Notes: generated by a model not told the origin, from the sequence alone. A stretch of 64,000 bases of DNA from Campylobacter showae (GCF_004803815.1 NZ_CP012544.1:558001-622000); one strand, 5' to 3'. Positions 26,349-35,892 are shown, counted from the stretch's first letter. Numbers and translations: made by a program.

Positions 26349-27686
26349 TTGGCGCAGGATAAATTTTCTAAAATCGGCTTTATCTTAGCCGTTGCAGGCT
26401 CTGCGGTGGGGCTTGGAAATGCGTGGAAATTCCCGTATCTAGTCGGTCAAAACGGCGGTTCGGCCTTCGTGCTTTTGTATCTTTTTATGACGTTTTTTAT
26501 CGGGCTTGCGATATTTTTCGGCGAGATAGCTATCGGTAAGCTTTCTGAATCTGACCCCGTAAACGCCTTTAAAAAGCTTGCTTCAAAGCGCAAAGAAGCG
26601 TGGAAATTTGCAGGTTTTACGATGATTGGCGCGATCATCATCGCCTCTTTTTACACGGTCATCATCGGATGGATACTAAAATACGCAGTTATGGTAATAA
26701 CCGAGCTGCCAAAGGATGTTGAGGCCTCGGAGAAAATTTTTGGCAGTTTTTACGCTAACGACGCTGCGTCTCAAATTTTTTACTTCACGATCGTATTTTT
26801 TCTCTGTATTTTTATCGTATCAAAGGGCATAAAAAGCGGCATCGAGCGCGTAAACGTCTGGATGATGCCTTCGCTTCTTATTTTACTTATCATCATGCTT
26901 GGCTACTCGTTTACGATGGACGGCTTCGTGCAGTCGGCCAAATTTTTGCTGGTTCCTGATTTTTCAAAACTGGGCGTGAGCAGTATTCTAACCGCGCTTG
27001 GGCTTGCGTTTTTTACGCTGTCTCTTGGTGTCGGCGTCATCATCGTCTACTCTGCGTCGCTGCCTGATAATACGAATCTAGTTAGCTCCTCGATCATCAT
27101 CGTCGTGATAAACGTCGTGATGGGCATTTTGATGGGGCTTGTTATCTTTACTTTCGTGTTTGAGTTTGGCGCGACGCCTAGTCAAGGCGTGGGGCTCGTG
27201 TTTATCTCGCTGCCGACGCTGTTTGCGAAACTCGGTACTCTCGGACACGTGCTCGCGTTCGCGTTTTTCTCGGCTCTGCTTTTTGCAGGCATTACCTCGG
27301 CCATCTCGATGCTAGAGCCGTTTACGCACTATCTCATCCGCGAGTTTGGCTTTTCTCGTAAAAAAGCCCTCGCGCTAATCGGCGTTTTTATCTACTGCAT
27401 GGGCATTTTGTGCATACTTTCAAGCATCGAGGGTATAAAAGAAAATTTGGTATTTTTCGGTAAGAGCTTTTTTGACTGCCTTGATTTTCTTAGCTCAAAC
27501 ATTATCATGCCAATAGGCGGCATCACGGTGTCGATTTTCGTTGGCTTTGTGATCAAAAAAGACGCGCTTTACATACTTTTTGGGCCGTATATGAGCAGGG
27601 CCGTATTTGAAATTTGGTATTTTATGATTAGATTTGTCGCTCCCATCAGTATCGTCATCATCACGATAAATGCGCTAAGGAGCTAA
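26349..27686 (+). CDS. NSS-family sodium-dependent transporter (copy 1)
   Basis: Sodium:neurotransmitter symporter family, amino-acid type uptake across the inner membrane. 445 residues, the shorter bacterial class with about 11-12 TM segments. Seen: GSAVGLGNAWKFPYLVG at TM1 (LGNxWRFP signature, Na1/Na2 and substrate site), NGGSAFVLLY, central LTALGLAFFTLSLGVG (TM6 unwound region) and AITSAISMLEP-type TM8 (GITSAISMLEP). Start TTG with AAGG upstream. Divergent from atpE. The next gene, 2 bp on, is a close paralogue. Substrate unknown. Confidence 0.9.
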   Translation: MAQDKFSKIGFILAVAGSAVGLGNAWKFPYLVGQNGGSAFVLLYLFMTFFIGLAIFFGEIAIGKLSESDPVNAFKKLASKRKEAWKFAGFTMIGAIIIASFYTVIIGWILKYAVMVITELPKDVEASEKIFGSFYANDAASQIFYFTIVFFLCIFIVSKGIKSGIERVNVWMMPSLLILLIIMLGYSFTMDGFVQSAKFLLVPDFSKLGVSSILTALGLAFFTLSLGVGVIIVYSASLPDNTNLVSSSIIIVVINVVMGILMGLVIFTFVFEFGATPSQGVGLVFISLPTLFAKLGTLGHVLAFAFFSALLFAGITSAISMLEPFTHYLIREFGFSRKKALALIGVFIYCMGILCILSSIEGIKENLVFFGKSFFDCLDFLSSNIIMPIGGITVSIFVGFVIKKDALYILFGPYMSRAVFEIWYFMIRFVAPISIVIITINALRS

Positions 27687-27688
27687 GC

Positions 27689-29029
27689 GTGGCAAGCGAT
27701 AAATTTTCTAAAATCGGATTTATATTATCCATCGTGGGTGCCGCTATCGGACTTGGCAACGCATGGAAATTTCCATACATGGTCGGCGCAAACGGCGGCT
27801 CGGCGTTCGTGCTTTTGTATCTTGTTTTTGCCGTTGCGGTCGGGCTTAGTATATTTTTTGCCGAGATGGCGATGGGTAAAATTTCAAACGCCGATCCGGT
27901 TAACGCCTTTCGCTCGCTCGCTCCTAAAAACGGCAAATTTTGGGGGTATGCCGGCGTCATAATGATAACCGGCGTTTTAGTCGCGTCGTTTTATACGGTC
28001 ATCATCGGCTGGGTTATTAGGTACTCGGTATTGTCGCTGGGCGAGCTTCCGCAAAGTATCGCGGTTTCGGGCGAAAATTTCGGCAAATTTATAAGCTCTG
28101 ATATCTCGGGTCAAATTTTATACTTTAGCATCGCGTTCGCTGCCTATTTTTTCATCCTCTCAAAGGGCATAAAAGGCGGCATCGAGCGCATAAATTTATG
28201 GCTTTTGCCGACGCTTTTTTTATTGCTTATTTTTATGCTGATTTACTCGATGCAGATGGGCGGATTTTCGCAGGCGGCGGAGTTTTTGCTAGTGCCTGAT
28301 TTTTCTAAGATCACGAGCGAGGCGGTGTTTGTGGCTCTTGGGCTAGCGTTTTTTACGATGTGCGTTGGTATCGGTGCGATCGCGACATATTCGGTAAGTC
28401 TAGACGATAAGACAAATCTTTTCACCTCTTCGCTCTACGTCGTCGCGCTAAATATCATTGTTAGCGTCGTCATCGGCCTCATCGTTTTTACCTTTGTTTT
28501 TGAGTACGGCGAGCAGCCTAGCCAGGGCGTGGGACTTGCGTTTATATCGCTACCGACGCTGTTTGCTAAGCTAGGAGCGATGGGAAACGTCCTAAGTTTT
28601 ACCTTTTTTACCGCGCTTATTTTTGCGGGGCTTACGTCGGCTATTTCGATGGTCGAGCCGCTCGTTTTTTATCTAATAAACGAGTTTAAGATCCCTCGCC
28701 TGGGCGCTATCGCGATCGTTGGCGTTTGCGTTTATTGCCTGGGCACGCTTTGTGCGCTTTCAAATATTACTGAATTTAAAGATGCGCTCACTTTTTTCGG
28801 CAAGGGATTTTTTGACGTTTTAGACTATCTTGGCTCAAATATCATGCTGCCGCTGGGCGGTATCGTGATTGCCGTATTTGTCGGCTACGCGATGAAAAGA
28901 GGCAGCCTAGAGGAGCTATTTTTGCCATATATGGGTAGGGCGGTTTTTGAAATTTGGTATTTTTTACTGCGATTCGTCGCGCCGATTTGCATTTTAGCGA
29001 TAATGATAAGACAAATTTTGGGGAGTTAA
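27689..29029 (+). CDS. NSS-family sodium-dependent transporter (copy 2)
   Basis: 446 residues, clearly paralogous to the gene before it over the full length (same TM1 GAAIGLGNAWKFPYMVG, NGGSAFVLLYLVF, TM6 ALGLAFFTMCVGIG, TM8 GLTSAISMVEP, and C-terminal FEIWYFLLRFVAPI). GTG start 2 bp after copy 1 with AAGGAG inside the preceding stop region. A tandem duplication that has diverged, or a two-component symporter; some bacteria place pairs like this together. Stop abuts the dctQ ATG directly, so the four transporter genes form one operon. Confidence 0.9.
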   Translation: MASDKFSKIGFILSIVGAAIGLGNAWKFPYMVGANGGSAFVLLYLVFAVAVGLSIFFAEMAMGKISNADPVNAFRSLAPKNGKFWGYAGVIMITGVLVASFYTVIIGWVIRYSVLSLGELPQSIAVSGENFGKFISSDISGQILYFSIAFAAYFFILSKGIKGGIERINLWLLPTLFLLLIFMLIYSMQMGGFSQAAEFLLVPDFSKITSEAVFVALGLAFFTMCVGIGAIATYSVSLDDKTNLFTSSLYVVALNIIVSVVIGLIVFTFVFEYGEQPSQGVGLAFISLPTLFAKLGAMGNVLSFTFFTALIFAGLTSAISMVEPLVFYLINEFKIPRLGAIAIVGVCVYCLGTLCALSNITEFKDALTFFGKGFFDVLDYLGSNIMLPLGGIVIAVFVGYAMKRGSLEELFLPYMGRAVFEIWYFLLRFVAPICILAIMIRQILGS

Positions 29030-29611
29030 ATGGAACGAAATTTAAAAAAAGTAGAGAGGTTTTTCGATAAATTAGGCGACATCGTGGGCTACGTCTGTAT
29101 ACTCGTGATGTTTTTGATGATTGCGGATGTTTTTTTTAACGTTACGGCGAGATATTTTTTCAAATACGGCAACGTAGGCCTTCAGGAGCTCGAGTGGCAC
29201 TTTTTTAGCATCATCATCCTGCTTGGCATGAGCTACGCGCTAAAAGACGACGCGCACGTGCGAGTGGATATATTTTACGAAAAGATGAGCGTAAAGAAAA
29301 GAGCGCTCATAAATATGGCTGGCGTTATCCTTTTTATCCTGCCGCTTGCGCTTTTGGTCGCGTGGCTGAGCTGGGACTACGTCATAGAGGCGTATGAGAG
29401 CGGCGAGGGTAGCGCCGATCCCGGCGGTTTGCCGTATCGCTGGGTTATCAAGGCATTTATACCGTTTAGCTTTTGGCTACTTATATTTTTTAGCGTCGGA
29501 TACTTTATAAAGTGGCTAAACGTCTATCTGGACGCCGGGTCAAATTTAAGCGAGGCAGGCAAATTTGACGCAAATTTAAGCAAAACCGCGCAACAAGGAG
29601 ATAGAAAATGA
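29030..29611 (+). CDS. dctQ: TRAP transporter small membrane subunit (DctQ family)
   Basis: 193 residues, four TM segments (about 18-40, 58-74, 98-118, 143-163). Conserved features of DctQ: VTARYFFKYGNVGLQELEW and DDAHVRVDIFYEKM. Partners with DctM in the TRAP sodium-driven uptake system. C-terminal tail is hydrophilic and unusual (LSEAGKFDANLSKTAQQ). Starts right at the end of the NSS gene and overlaps dctM by 4 bp. Substrate unknown. Confidence 0.88.
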   Translation: MERNLKKVERFFDKLGDIVGYVCILVMFLMIADVFFNVTARYFFKYGNVGLQELEWHFFSIIILLGMSYALKDDAHVRVDIFYEKMSVKKRALINMAGVILFILPLALLVAWLSWDYVIEAYESGEGSADPGGLPYRWVIKAFIPFSFWLLIFFSVGYFIKWLNVYLDAGSNLSEAGKFDANLSKTAQQGDRK

Positions 29612-30933
29612 CCGGCATCGTAATGTTTTTAGCCGCGCTTTTTATGCTTGCTATCGGCTTTAGCGTCGCATTTACCTTTGGCGCGATAGCCGTTATTTTC
29701 GGACTCATCGGCGGTATGGTCGAGAGCTTTGGCGACGGTAACGGCTTTATGGGCGGGCTTGAGATATTTAAAGAGACGTTTAACTTTATGCCTTACCGCA
29801 TTTACTCGATAATGGAAAATAAAATCCTCATCGCCGTGCCGCTTTTCGTTTTTATGGGCATTATTTTACAAAAGACCAAGCTAGCCGAGAGATTGCTCGA
29901 GTCTATGGCGTTTTTATTCGGCGAGATTCGCGGCGGCGTGGCGATTAGTACTGTTTTGGTGGGCGCGCTGCTAGCCGCATCTACGGGCGTTGTGGGCGCT
30001 AGCGTCGTAGCTATGGGCGTTATGAGCTTGCCCGTGATGCTAAAGTACAACTACAACAAGGCTCTAGGCTGCGGCACTATCTGTGCTTCGGGTACGCTTG
30101 GGCAGATCATACCGCCTTCGATCGTTTTGATTATCCTAGGCGACGTATTTACGGTGCCTGTAGGCGATCTTTTCCGTGAGGCGATATATCCGGGTCTTGC
30201 GCTAGTTGGCGCTTATATAGCTTATATCCTCATCGTCTCTTACGTTAAAAAAGACTACGCGCCGCCTGTCGTAGTAGAGAGCGATATGCCTAAATCAAAG
30301 CAAATTTTAAACGCTATTCTTGCGATTTTGCCGCCGCTAGTACTTGTCGTGTTAGTGCTTGGTTCGATATTTGAGGGCATCGCTACGCCGACCGAGAGCT
30401 CGGCGTTTGGCTGCGTGGGCGCGATCTTGCTTTCGGTTTTTTACAAAACTTTTTCGTTTAAAATGCTAAAAGAAGCGCTCGAAGAGAGCGTCAAAACCAC
30501 GGCCATCGTCTTTACTATCCTTATCGGCGCGACGGCGTTTTCGATGGTGTTTAGCTACACCGGCGGCGACGAGATAGTTGAAGAAGTGATGTCTAATTTG
30601 CCGGGCGAAAAATGGGGCTTTATCGTCTTATCGATGATTACGATTTTTGCGCTAGGATTTTTTATAGACTTTGTCGAGATTTCGTATATCGTGCTACCGA
30701 TCTTAGCGCCGATAGCCGTAAATTTAGGCATAAATCCGCTCTATTTTGCTATCGTTATCGCAATGAATTTACAGACATCGTTTCTCACGCCGCCATTTGG
30801 CTTTAGTCTCTTTTATCTAAAAGGTGTGGCGCCCGCCGAGGTCAAGACCTCCGACATCTACCGCGGCGTGGTGCCTTTTATCGGACTGCAAATTTTAGTT
30901 TTGATCATCTTTACGATTATCTTGCTAGGCTAA
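29608..30933 (+). CDS. dctM: TRAP transporter large membrane subunit (DctM family)
   Basis: 441 residues, about 12 TM segments. DctM motifs: NKILIAVPLFVFMGIILQKT, GGVAISTVLVGALLAASTG, SGTLGQIIPPSIVLIILG, ATPTESSAFGCVGA and the C-terminal LQTSFLTPPFGFSLFYLKG. Inner-membrane sodium-coupled permease. No substrate-binding protein (DctP) gene lies next to it; the next gene encodes a DUF4139 protein. So the binding protein must be elsewhere, or the operon has lost it. Substrate unknown. Confidence 0.92.
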   Translation: MTGIVMFLAALFMLAIGFSVAFTFGAIAVIFGLIGGMVESFGDGNGFMGGLEIFKETFNFMPYRIYSIMENKILIAVPLFVFMGIILQKTKLAERLLESMAFLFGEIRGGVAISTVLVGALLAASTGVVGASVVAMGVMSLPVMLKYNYNKALGCGTICASGTLGQIIPPSIVLIILGDVFTVPVGDLFREAIYPGLALVGAYIAYILIVSYVKKDYAPPVVVESDMPKSKQILNAILAILPPLVLVVLVLGSIFEGIATPTESSAFGCVGAILLSVFYKTFSFKMLKEALEESVKTTAIVFTILIGATAFSMVFSYTGGDEIVEEVMSNLPGEKWGFIVLSMITIFALGFFIDFVEISYIVLPILAPIAVNLGINPLYFAIVIAMNLQTSFLTPPFGFSLFYLKGVAPAEVKTSDIYRGVVPFIGLQILVLIIFTIILLG

Positions 30934-30951
30934 AATTTATCTTTGTAAGGC

Positions 30952-30957
30952 TATAAT
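30952..30957 (+). promoter_or_regulatory. -10 box for the DUF4139 gene
   Basis: TATAAT in GGCTATAATCTC, 33 bp before the start codon. Suggests the DUF4139 gene has its own promoter apart from dctM. Confidence 0.5.
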
Positions 30958-30984
30958 CTCTTAAATTCACTCAAAGGAGAGAAA

Positions 30985-32415
30985 ATGAGAGAGATAGCCT
31001 TAGTTTCGGCGTTTGCGCTGATGGCGAGCGCCGAAAGCAACCTGATAGAAATCTACAAAAACGCCTCATTTATCCATCAAAATTTCACTAACCAAAAAAG
31101 CGAATTTAGCCTAAATTTGCCCGATTTCGTCGAGCTTGAGGATATCGACGTGGCCGCGTCGTGCGAGCTAGTGAGCCTAAATTTAAACGAAGCAAAGCCT
31201 GCAGAAAACGAGACCTACGCTAAATTTAAGCAAAACGAAAAAGAGCTTGAAGAGCTAAACGACAAGCTAAACGCGCTAAACTCCAAAAACGCTTTTTTAA
31301 ATAATTTTCCCGCTTTTAAAGAGCAAAGCGTCGCAAATTTGGACGCCGACGGCGATAAATTTTACGAAGCGGTGCTAAAAAATCTAGCTCAAATTTCGCA
31401 AACCAAAAAGCAAATCGATGAGCTGAAAAAGAAAATGGGCGCGACCGAGGTTAAAAATTTCCAAAAGCTTGATTTGAAATTCGAATGCGACCCAAAACAG
31501 GTCAAGATCTCCTATCCCGTGGGCGTTAGCGTAAGTTTGAAAAATAAAATCCATGCCGACGTCGCAAAAGGCAAGGTCGAAATCTCGCAAAATTTAACCG
31601 TGACAAATCCTCTGGGTATCGATCTAAACTCCCTAACGATCGCGCTTTATCCGTTTTACTACTCGTCAAATTTGACGCCAGCGCCGTTTTATCCGCGCTA
31701 TGAGGGTAAGCCAAAGCCGCGAAATATGATGCCGCTAGCAGCCGCGCCGATGATGGAGGCGAGCGCCGATATGGCCGTGACTAGGGCACCCGCAAAGAAA
31801 AGTAGCGTCAAAGACGTGCAGTCGAGCAACGAGCAAAACGCGCTCGCAAACGCATGGCGCATCGAGGGCGTGAGTCTAAAAGCGGACGAAACGGCTGATT
31901 TTGCCTACGACAAGCAGAGCCTGGATGCTAAATTTGACCTCGTGATCGACGGCTACGGCAGCGCGGGCGCTTTTGTTAGAGCTGCGTTTAAGCCGGAGCG
32001 AAGCATCGAGGGCGCGCAAAGCGAGTTTAAGATTGACGGTATAAATATCGGCAAAAGATACGTAGGCTACGCCGCGGGCGAGGAGGCGAAGGAGTTTTTC
32101 GGCAAAAACGAGCTTGTTAGCGTGAAAAAAGAAGCCAACGGCGAATATACGAAAGAGTCGTTTTTCGGCTCGAAAAACAAGATCTCGCGCGGGTATAAAT
32201 ATAGCGTCAAAAACGGCTCGAAACTCGCTTGGGACGTGGTTTTAGAGGAGCAAGTGCCAGTTAGCACGCATGAGAGCGTAAGCGTGAGCGTGAAAAATGA
32301 CCCGAAAGAAAACGAAATCGGCAAAGACGGCAAGATAACGTGGAAATTTGCGCTTAAGCCGAACGAGAGCAAGGAAGTAAATTTCTCATATGAGTTAACT
32401 AAGCCGAGCGAGTAA
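30985..32415 (+). CDS. Exported DUF4139-domain protein
   Basis: 476 residues with a signal peptide (hydrophobic, ending ASAES). The N-terminal part has a coiled coil (about 75-105 and 128-150, LEELNDKLNAL...), a DUF4140-like beta region, an Ala/Pro/Met-rich middle (MMPLAAAPMMEASADMAV) and a C-terminal DUF4139-like beta domain ending FALKPNESKEVNFSYEL. Related proteins are exported, mucoidy/periplasmic type proteins of unknown function. RBS AAAGGAG upstream of ATG. Role not assignable. Confidence 0.8.
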   Translation: MREIALVSAFALMASAESNLIEIYKNASFIHQNFTNQKSEFSLNLPDFVELEDIDVAASCELVSLNLNEAKPAENETYAKFKQNEKELEELNDKLNALNSKNAFLNNFPAFKEQSVANLDADGDKFYEAVLKNLAQISQTKKQIDELKKKMGATEVKNFQKLDLKFECDPKQVKISYPVGVSVSLKNKIHADVAKGKVEISQNLTVTNPLGIDLNSLTIALYPFYYSSNLTPAPFYPRYEGKPKPRNMMPLAAAPMMEASADMAVTRAPAKKSSVKDVQSSNEQNALANAWRIEGVSLKADETADFAYDKQSLDAKFDLVIDGYGSAGAFVRAAFKPERSIEGAQSEFKIDGINIGKRYVGYAAGEEAKEFFGKNELVSVKKEANGEYTKESFFGSKNKISRGYKYSVKNGSKLAWDVVLEEQVPVSTHESVSVSVKNDPKENEIGKDGKITWKFALKPNESKEVNFSYELTKPSE

Positions 32416-32936
32416 GATTGTAAATTTCTTGTTGCGGCTTGTCTTTTTGCCCTATACTTCGTTGTTTTTAAATTTGGCTCGGTCATTACCCATATGGTAA
32501 CTCCCGTCGCCAAATTTAAAAGCGCCTCGTCTAGAACAAAAATACTTCGCCTTATCATTTTACGCTCAAATTTGAAGTCAAATTTGCAAATTTAACTTCA
32601 AATTTTTACTCACCGAGACCCGCACCCTGAAAGCCCAAATTTAAAAACATACGGCGCGATAGCGCAAATTTGAACCTGCACGTAGTGCAGCAACCTCTCA
32701 CGTCGTAGGGGTTGGGGGATCCGTTAAGGGGGAAGGGAGCGACTTCGTAATTCAAGCCCCTTCCCCCTTAACAAAGAAGTAAGACGATTTCAAAGAATTA
32801 TTTCTGTTTAGAGAAATTTAAACGCATAGCGTCAAATTTAAAAACCAAATTTTTGAGTTTTCAAGATGCGGGTCTCAGCGCGTCAAATTTTATAAATTTA
32901 ACTCCAAATTTACCCGCCAAATTTAACCCGCAAAAG
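32416..32936. other. Gene-free stretch with nested inverted-repeat element
   Basis: About 520 bp between convergent genes. Contains the inverted-repeat element described in the next entries, AAATTT words and no coding signal. The outer repeat covers 32615-32876. Confidence 0.6.
32615..32876. repeat. 262-bp inverted-repeat element
   Basis: Outer inverted repeat GAGACCCGCACCCTGAAA (32615-32632) with TTTCAAGATGCGGGTCTC (32859-32876), 16 of 18 positions complementary. Inside: hairpin CTGCAC-GTA-GTGCAG (32676-32690), and a perfect 15-bp stem, GTTAAGGGGGAAGGG (32723-32737) with its complement at 32758-32772. No ORF or transposase. Looks like a miniature inverted-repeat element or a structured RNA gene; no obvious target-site duplication flanks it. 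Confidence 0.65.
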
Positions 32937-33944
32937 CTAAAAACCAAACTCTGCGTAAAATTCGTTCAGGTAGTCCGAGTAGTATGTGTTGCCGTTTCTA
33001 GCGTCAAATTTGCCCGCTATCTCTACGGCTATTTTATAGTCGTTTTCGTCGCCAAACGCGCTAACTGCGATAAAAAATCGCAGGTCGTTTAGATCGTCGT
33101 TGCCCTCAAGTATCGCCGCGGAGTGTTTGTGAGCCAAATTTAGCGCCGTCTCGCGCTCGTCCAGCCTAACGGCGATCTCGATTAGCGGCGCGATCTGATT
33201 TATGACGCGAGGATTTGACTCGATCGTCGCCGCGGCCTTGGGTAGCAGGGTTTTCGCCTCCTCTATCTTGCCTGTTTTAATCATGCTAAAAAGTATCGGC
33301 GCGTAGGTCGTGTGAGGCACTTCGCCGCAGGTTAGTTCGCCCGAGAGTATCGGCGCGGCAAGCTCCAGCGCGGCCTCATGCTCGCCGGCAAAATTTAAAT
33401 ACGCGATCTCGTCGCTGGCCTCGCATGCTTCGCAGTCGGCCATATCGTCTTTGGCTAGCTTTTTCCACAGCTCGTAGTTTGCCCTTGCCTCTCTAGCATC
33501 GCCCATATCGATGTTTTGATTCATCAAGGCCTTGTAGTATGAGGCTAGCGAGAGCTCCATGCGCTCGTAGTAAAATAGCATCGCTTCGTTTGCCTCGTCT
33601 ATGAGCTCCTTTTCTATCACAGAGCTTTGAGCGACGCCCGAGACGATCCATTTAAATTTCCACAGGCAGTCTACAAAGTCGTCGAAATTTGGGTATTCGC
33701 TCTTGTTTTCTTTTGAATTTTGCACGATATAGTCCGTGAGCCACATTAGCGCTCTGGTTCTTAAAAACGCGCCGAATTTTTCAAATTCGTCGTTTAAAAC
33801 AAAGTCGCAAATTTGCGCGGCAAACGCCAAATCCTGCGCCTCTACGGCGTCTCTTATCTCGTCAAACAAAAACTCTTCTTTGTCGGCCAATCTATCAAAT
33901 TCTTTTAGCTTTTTATAAAGCTCTTCTAGCGTGCGCTCTTGCAT
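32937..33944 (-). CDS. Alpha-helical (TPR-like) protein of unknown function
   Basis: 335 residues, cytoplasmic, mostly helices in an alpha-solenoid style: repeated short pairs such as EHEAALELAAPIL, KIEEAKTLLPKAAATI and DERETALNLAHKHSAAIL. Acidic, no signal peptide or TM. No family recognised. -10 box TATAAT on the minus strand at 33988-33993; divergent from pycB. Convergent with the DUF4139 gene across the inverted-repeat stretch. Confidence 0.7.
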   Translation of the reverse strand: MQERTLEELYKKLKEFDRLADKEEFLFDEIRDAVEAQDLAFAAQICDFVLNDEFEKFGAFLRTRALMWLTDYIVQNSKENKSEYPNFDDFVDCLWKFKWIVSGVAQSSVIEKELIDEANEAMLFYYERMELSLASYYKALMNQNIDMGDAREARANYELWKKLAKDDMADCEACEASDEIAYLNFAGEHEAALELAAPILSGELTCGEVPHTTYAPILFSMIKTGKIEEAKTLLPKAAATIESNPRVINQIAPLIEIAVRLDERETALNLAHKHSAAILEGNDDLNDLRFFIAVSAFGDENDYKIAVEIAGKFDARNGNTYYSDYLNEFYAEFGF

Positions 33945-33987
33945 TTGCTCCCTTCGTTAAACATTTTTGTGATAATGCTTTGATTTT

Positions 33988-33993
33988 ATTATA
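33988..33993 (-). promoter_or_regulatory. -10 box for the TPR-like gene
   Basis: Minus strand TATAAT, 44 bp before the start of the 335-residue protein. Sequence match only. Confidence 0.45.
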
Positions 33994-34014
33994 TCCACTT
34001 AATCTAAAACTAGG

Positions 34015-34020
34015 TAAAAT
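34015..34020 (+). promoter_or_regulatory. -10 box for pycB-pckA
   Basis: TAAAAT in TAGGTAAAATTAGC, 34 bp before the pycB ATG. Probably serves pycB and pckA together. Confidence 0.45.
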
Positions 34021-34053
34021 TAGCACGATTTTGAAATTTTATAAGGCGGCAAA

Positions 34054-35874
34054 ATGGCGAAAAAATTTATAGACGTTATGGATACTACCTTTAGAGACGG
34101 CTTTCAGTCGGTTTTCGGCGCGCGCGTGGCGATGGCGGACTTTTTGCCCGCGGTTAGCGCGGCTAAAGAGGCCGGTATAACACACTTTGAGTTTGGCGGC
34201 GGGGCGCGATTTCAGAGCCTTTATTTTTATTTAAACGAAGACGCGTTTGCGATGATGGATAAATTTCGCGAAACGGTCGGACCTGAGGCAAACCTGCAAA
34301 CTCTAAGCCGCGGCGTAAATACCGTGACGCTAGATACGGGCAGCCGCGAGCTAGTCGATCTGCACGCAAAGCTCTTTAAAAAGCACGGCACGACCACGAT
34401 ACGAAACTTCGACGCGCTAAACGACGTGGAAAATTTAAAATACTCTGGCGAACGTATCGCTCATCACGGACTAAAGCACGAAGTAGTCGTCACGATGATG
34501 GACCTGCCCGCGGGCTGTTCGGGCGCGCACGACGTGGCGTTTTACGAGCGGATTTTGCGCGAAATTTTAGACGCGGGCATACCGTATCACAGCGTTTGTT
34601 TCAAGGACGCCAGCGGCACCTCTAGTCCGCAAAAAGTATATGAGACCATCAAAATGGCTCGCAAACTCCTCCCTCAAAATACCCACATCAGACTCCACAC
34701 TCACGAAACCGCAGGCGTTAGCGTCGCTTGCTATATGGCCGCTCTAGAGGCTGGCGCAGACGGCATAGATCTAGCCGCAAGCCCTGTTAGCGGCGGCACC
34801 AGTCAGCCAGATATCCTAACGATGTTGCATGCCGTTAAGGGCAAAAGCTACGATCTGGGTGGGCTTGACGTGGAGAAAATCTTAAAATACGAAAGCGTGC
34901 TCAGTGAATGCTTGAAAGACTATTTCCTGCCGCCAGAGGCCGTGCAGGTTAGCCCGCTCATCCCGTTTAGCCCGATGCCAGGCGGCGCGCTAACGGCAAA
35001 TACCCAAATGATGCGTGATAATAATATCTTGGATAAATTTCCAGAGGTTATCCTTGCTATGCGCGAAGTCGTGCAAAAGGGCGGCTACGGCACGAGCGTG
35101 ACGCCGGTTAGTCAGTTTTATTTCCAGCAGGCGTTTAACAACGTGATGTTTGGTCCGTGGAAAAAGATCGCCGAGGGCTACGGCAAAATGGTACTAGGCT
35201 ATTTCGGTAAAACGCCTGTGGAGCCAGATAAGAGCGTGGTTAAGCTAGCTAGCGAGCAGCTAAATTTAAAGCCGACCAAAGAGCACGCCATGGATATCGC
35301 GGACAAAGACGAGAGCAAGTCGCTTAAATTTACGCGCGAGCTACTCAAAAAAGAGGGCATCGAGCCTAGCGAGGAAAATATCTTTATCGCTGCGGCGTGC
35401 AAGGAAAAAGGCATCGCGTTTTTAAAAGGCGAAGGCAAAGTAAATATCCGAAAAAAATCGACAAACGCGGGCGAAACGAGCGTGCCGACCCCTCGCGCGA
35501 AAACTCCGATAAACGAAAAATACAGCGTCACCGTAAACGGCAAAAAATTTGACGTCGAGGTCGCGGACGCTGACGGCAAAGCCGAGATAAAAAGCGTAGA
35601 ACCCGCAAGCGTAGCGCACATGCCGCCTCCGGAGCTCTCTCCGGCCAAAACGACCGGCGGCAGCGGCGAGCCGGTGAAAAGCACGCTTCCTGGAAACGTG
35701 TTTAAAATCCTAGTCGCAGTGGGCGATAGCGTGAAAAAGGGGCAAAGGATGTTCGTGCTAGAGGCCATGAAGATGGAAATAGACGTAAACGCCCCAAAAG
35801 ACGGGCTGGTAACGTCTATCGAGGTACAGCAAGGACAAACCGTAGCAAACGGTCAAATTTTAGCGAAAATTTAA
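34054..35874 (+). CDS. pycB: Pyruvate carboxylase subunit B / oxaloacetate decarboxylase alpha
   Basis: Biotin-dependent carboxyltransferase that makes oxaloacetate from pyruvate with a separate biotin carboxylase subunit. 606 residues. Seen: carboxyltransferase barrel starting DTTFRDGFQSVFGARV, LHTHETAGVSVACYMAALE and LAASPVSGGTSQPD with metal His; PYC/OAD linker domain; C-terminal biotinyl domain with EAMKMEID, biotin-accepting Lys573. In Campylobacter this protein acts in anaplerosis with a separate PycA not in this window; the alternative, a sodium-pump oxaloacetate decarboxylase, is less likely because no beta or gamma subunit lies nearby. Followed 18 bp on by pckA. Confidence 0.93.
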   Translation: MAKKFIDVMDTTFRDGFQSVFGARVAMADFLPAVSAAKEAGITHFEFGGGARFQSLYFYLNEDAFAMMDKFRETVGPEANLQTLSRGVNTVTLDTGSRELVDLHAKLFKKHGTTTIRNFDALNDVENLKYSGERIAHHGLKHEVVVTMMDLPAGCSGAHDVAFYERILREILDAGIPYHSVCFKDASGTSSPQKVYETIKMARKLLPQNTHIRLHTHETAGVSVACYMAALEAGADGIDLAASPVSGGTSQPDILTMLHAVKGKSYDLGGLDVEKILKYESVLSECLKDYFLPPEAVQVSPLIPFSPMPGGALTANTQMMRDNNILDKFPEVILAMREVVQKGGYGTSVTPVSQFYFQQAFNNVMFGPWKKIAEGYGKMVLGYFGKTPVEPDKSVVKLASEQLNLKPTKEHAMDIADKDESKSLKFTRELLKKEGIEPSEENIFIAAACKEKGIAFLKGEGKVNIRKKSTNAGETSVPTPRAKTPINEKYSVTVNGKKFDVEVADADGKAEIKSVEPASVAHMPPPELSPAKTTGGSGEPVKSTLPGNVFKILVAVGDSVKKGQRMFVLEAMKMEIDVNAPKDGLVTSIEVQQGQTVANGQILAKI

Positions 35875-35892
35875 TCCAAAAAAGGAAGAAAA

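Noticed and set aside
32615-32876. Element as a CRISPR array or a tandem repeat
   Set aside because: Arms are inverted, not tandem, and occur once here; no regular spacers.
35199-35768. Long antisense frame within pycB
   Set aside because: Mirrors a strongly conserved coding frame in pycB; GC-skewed codon shadow.
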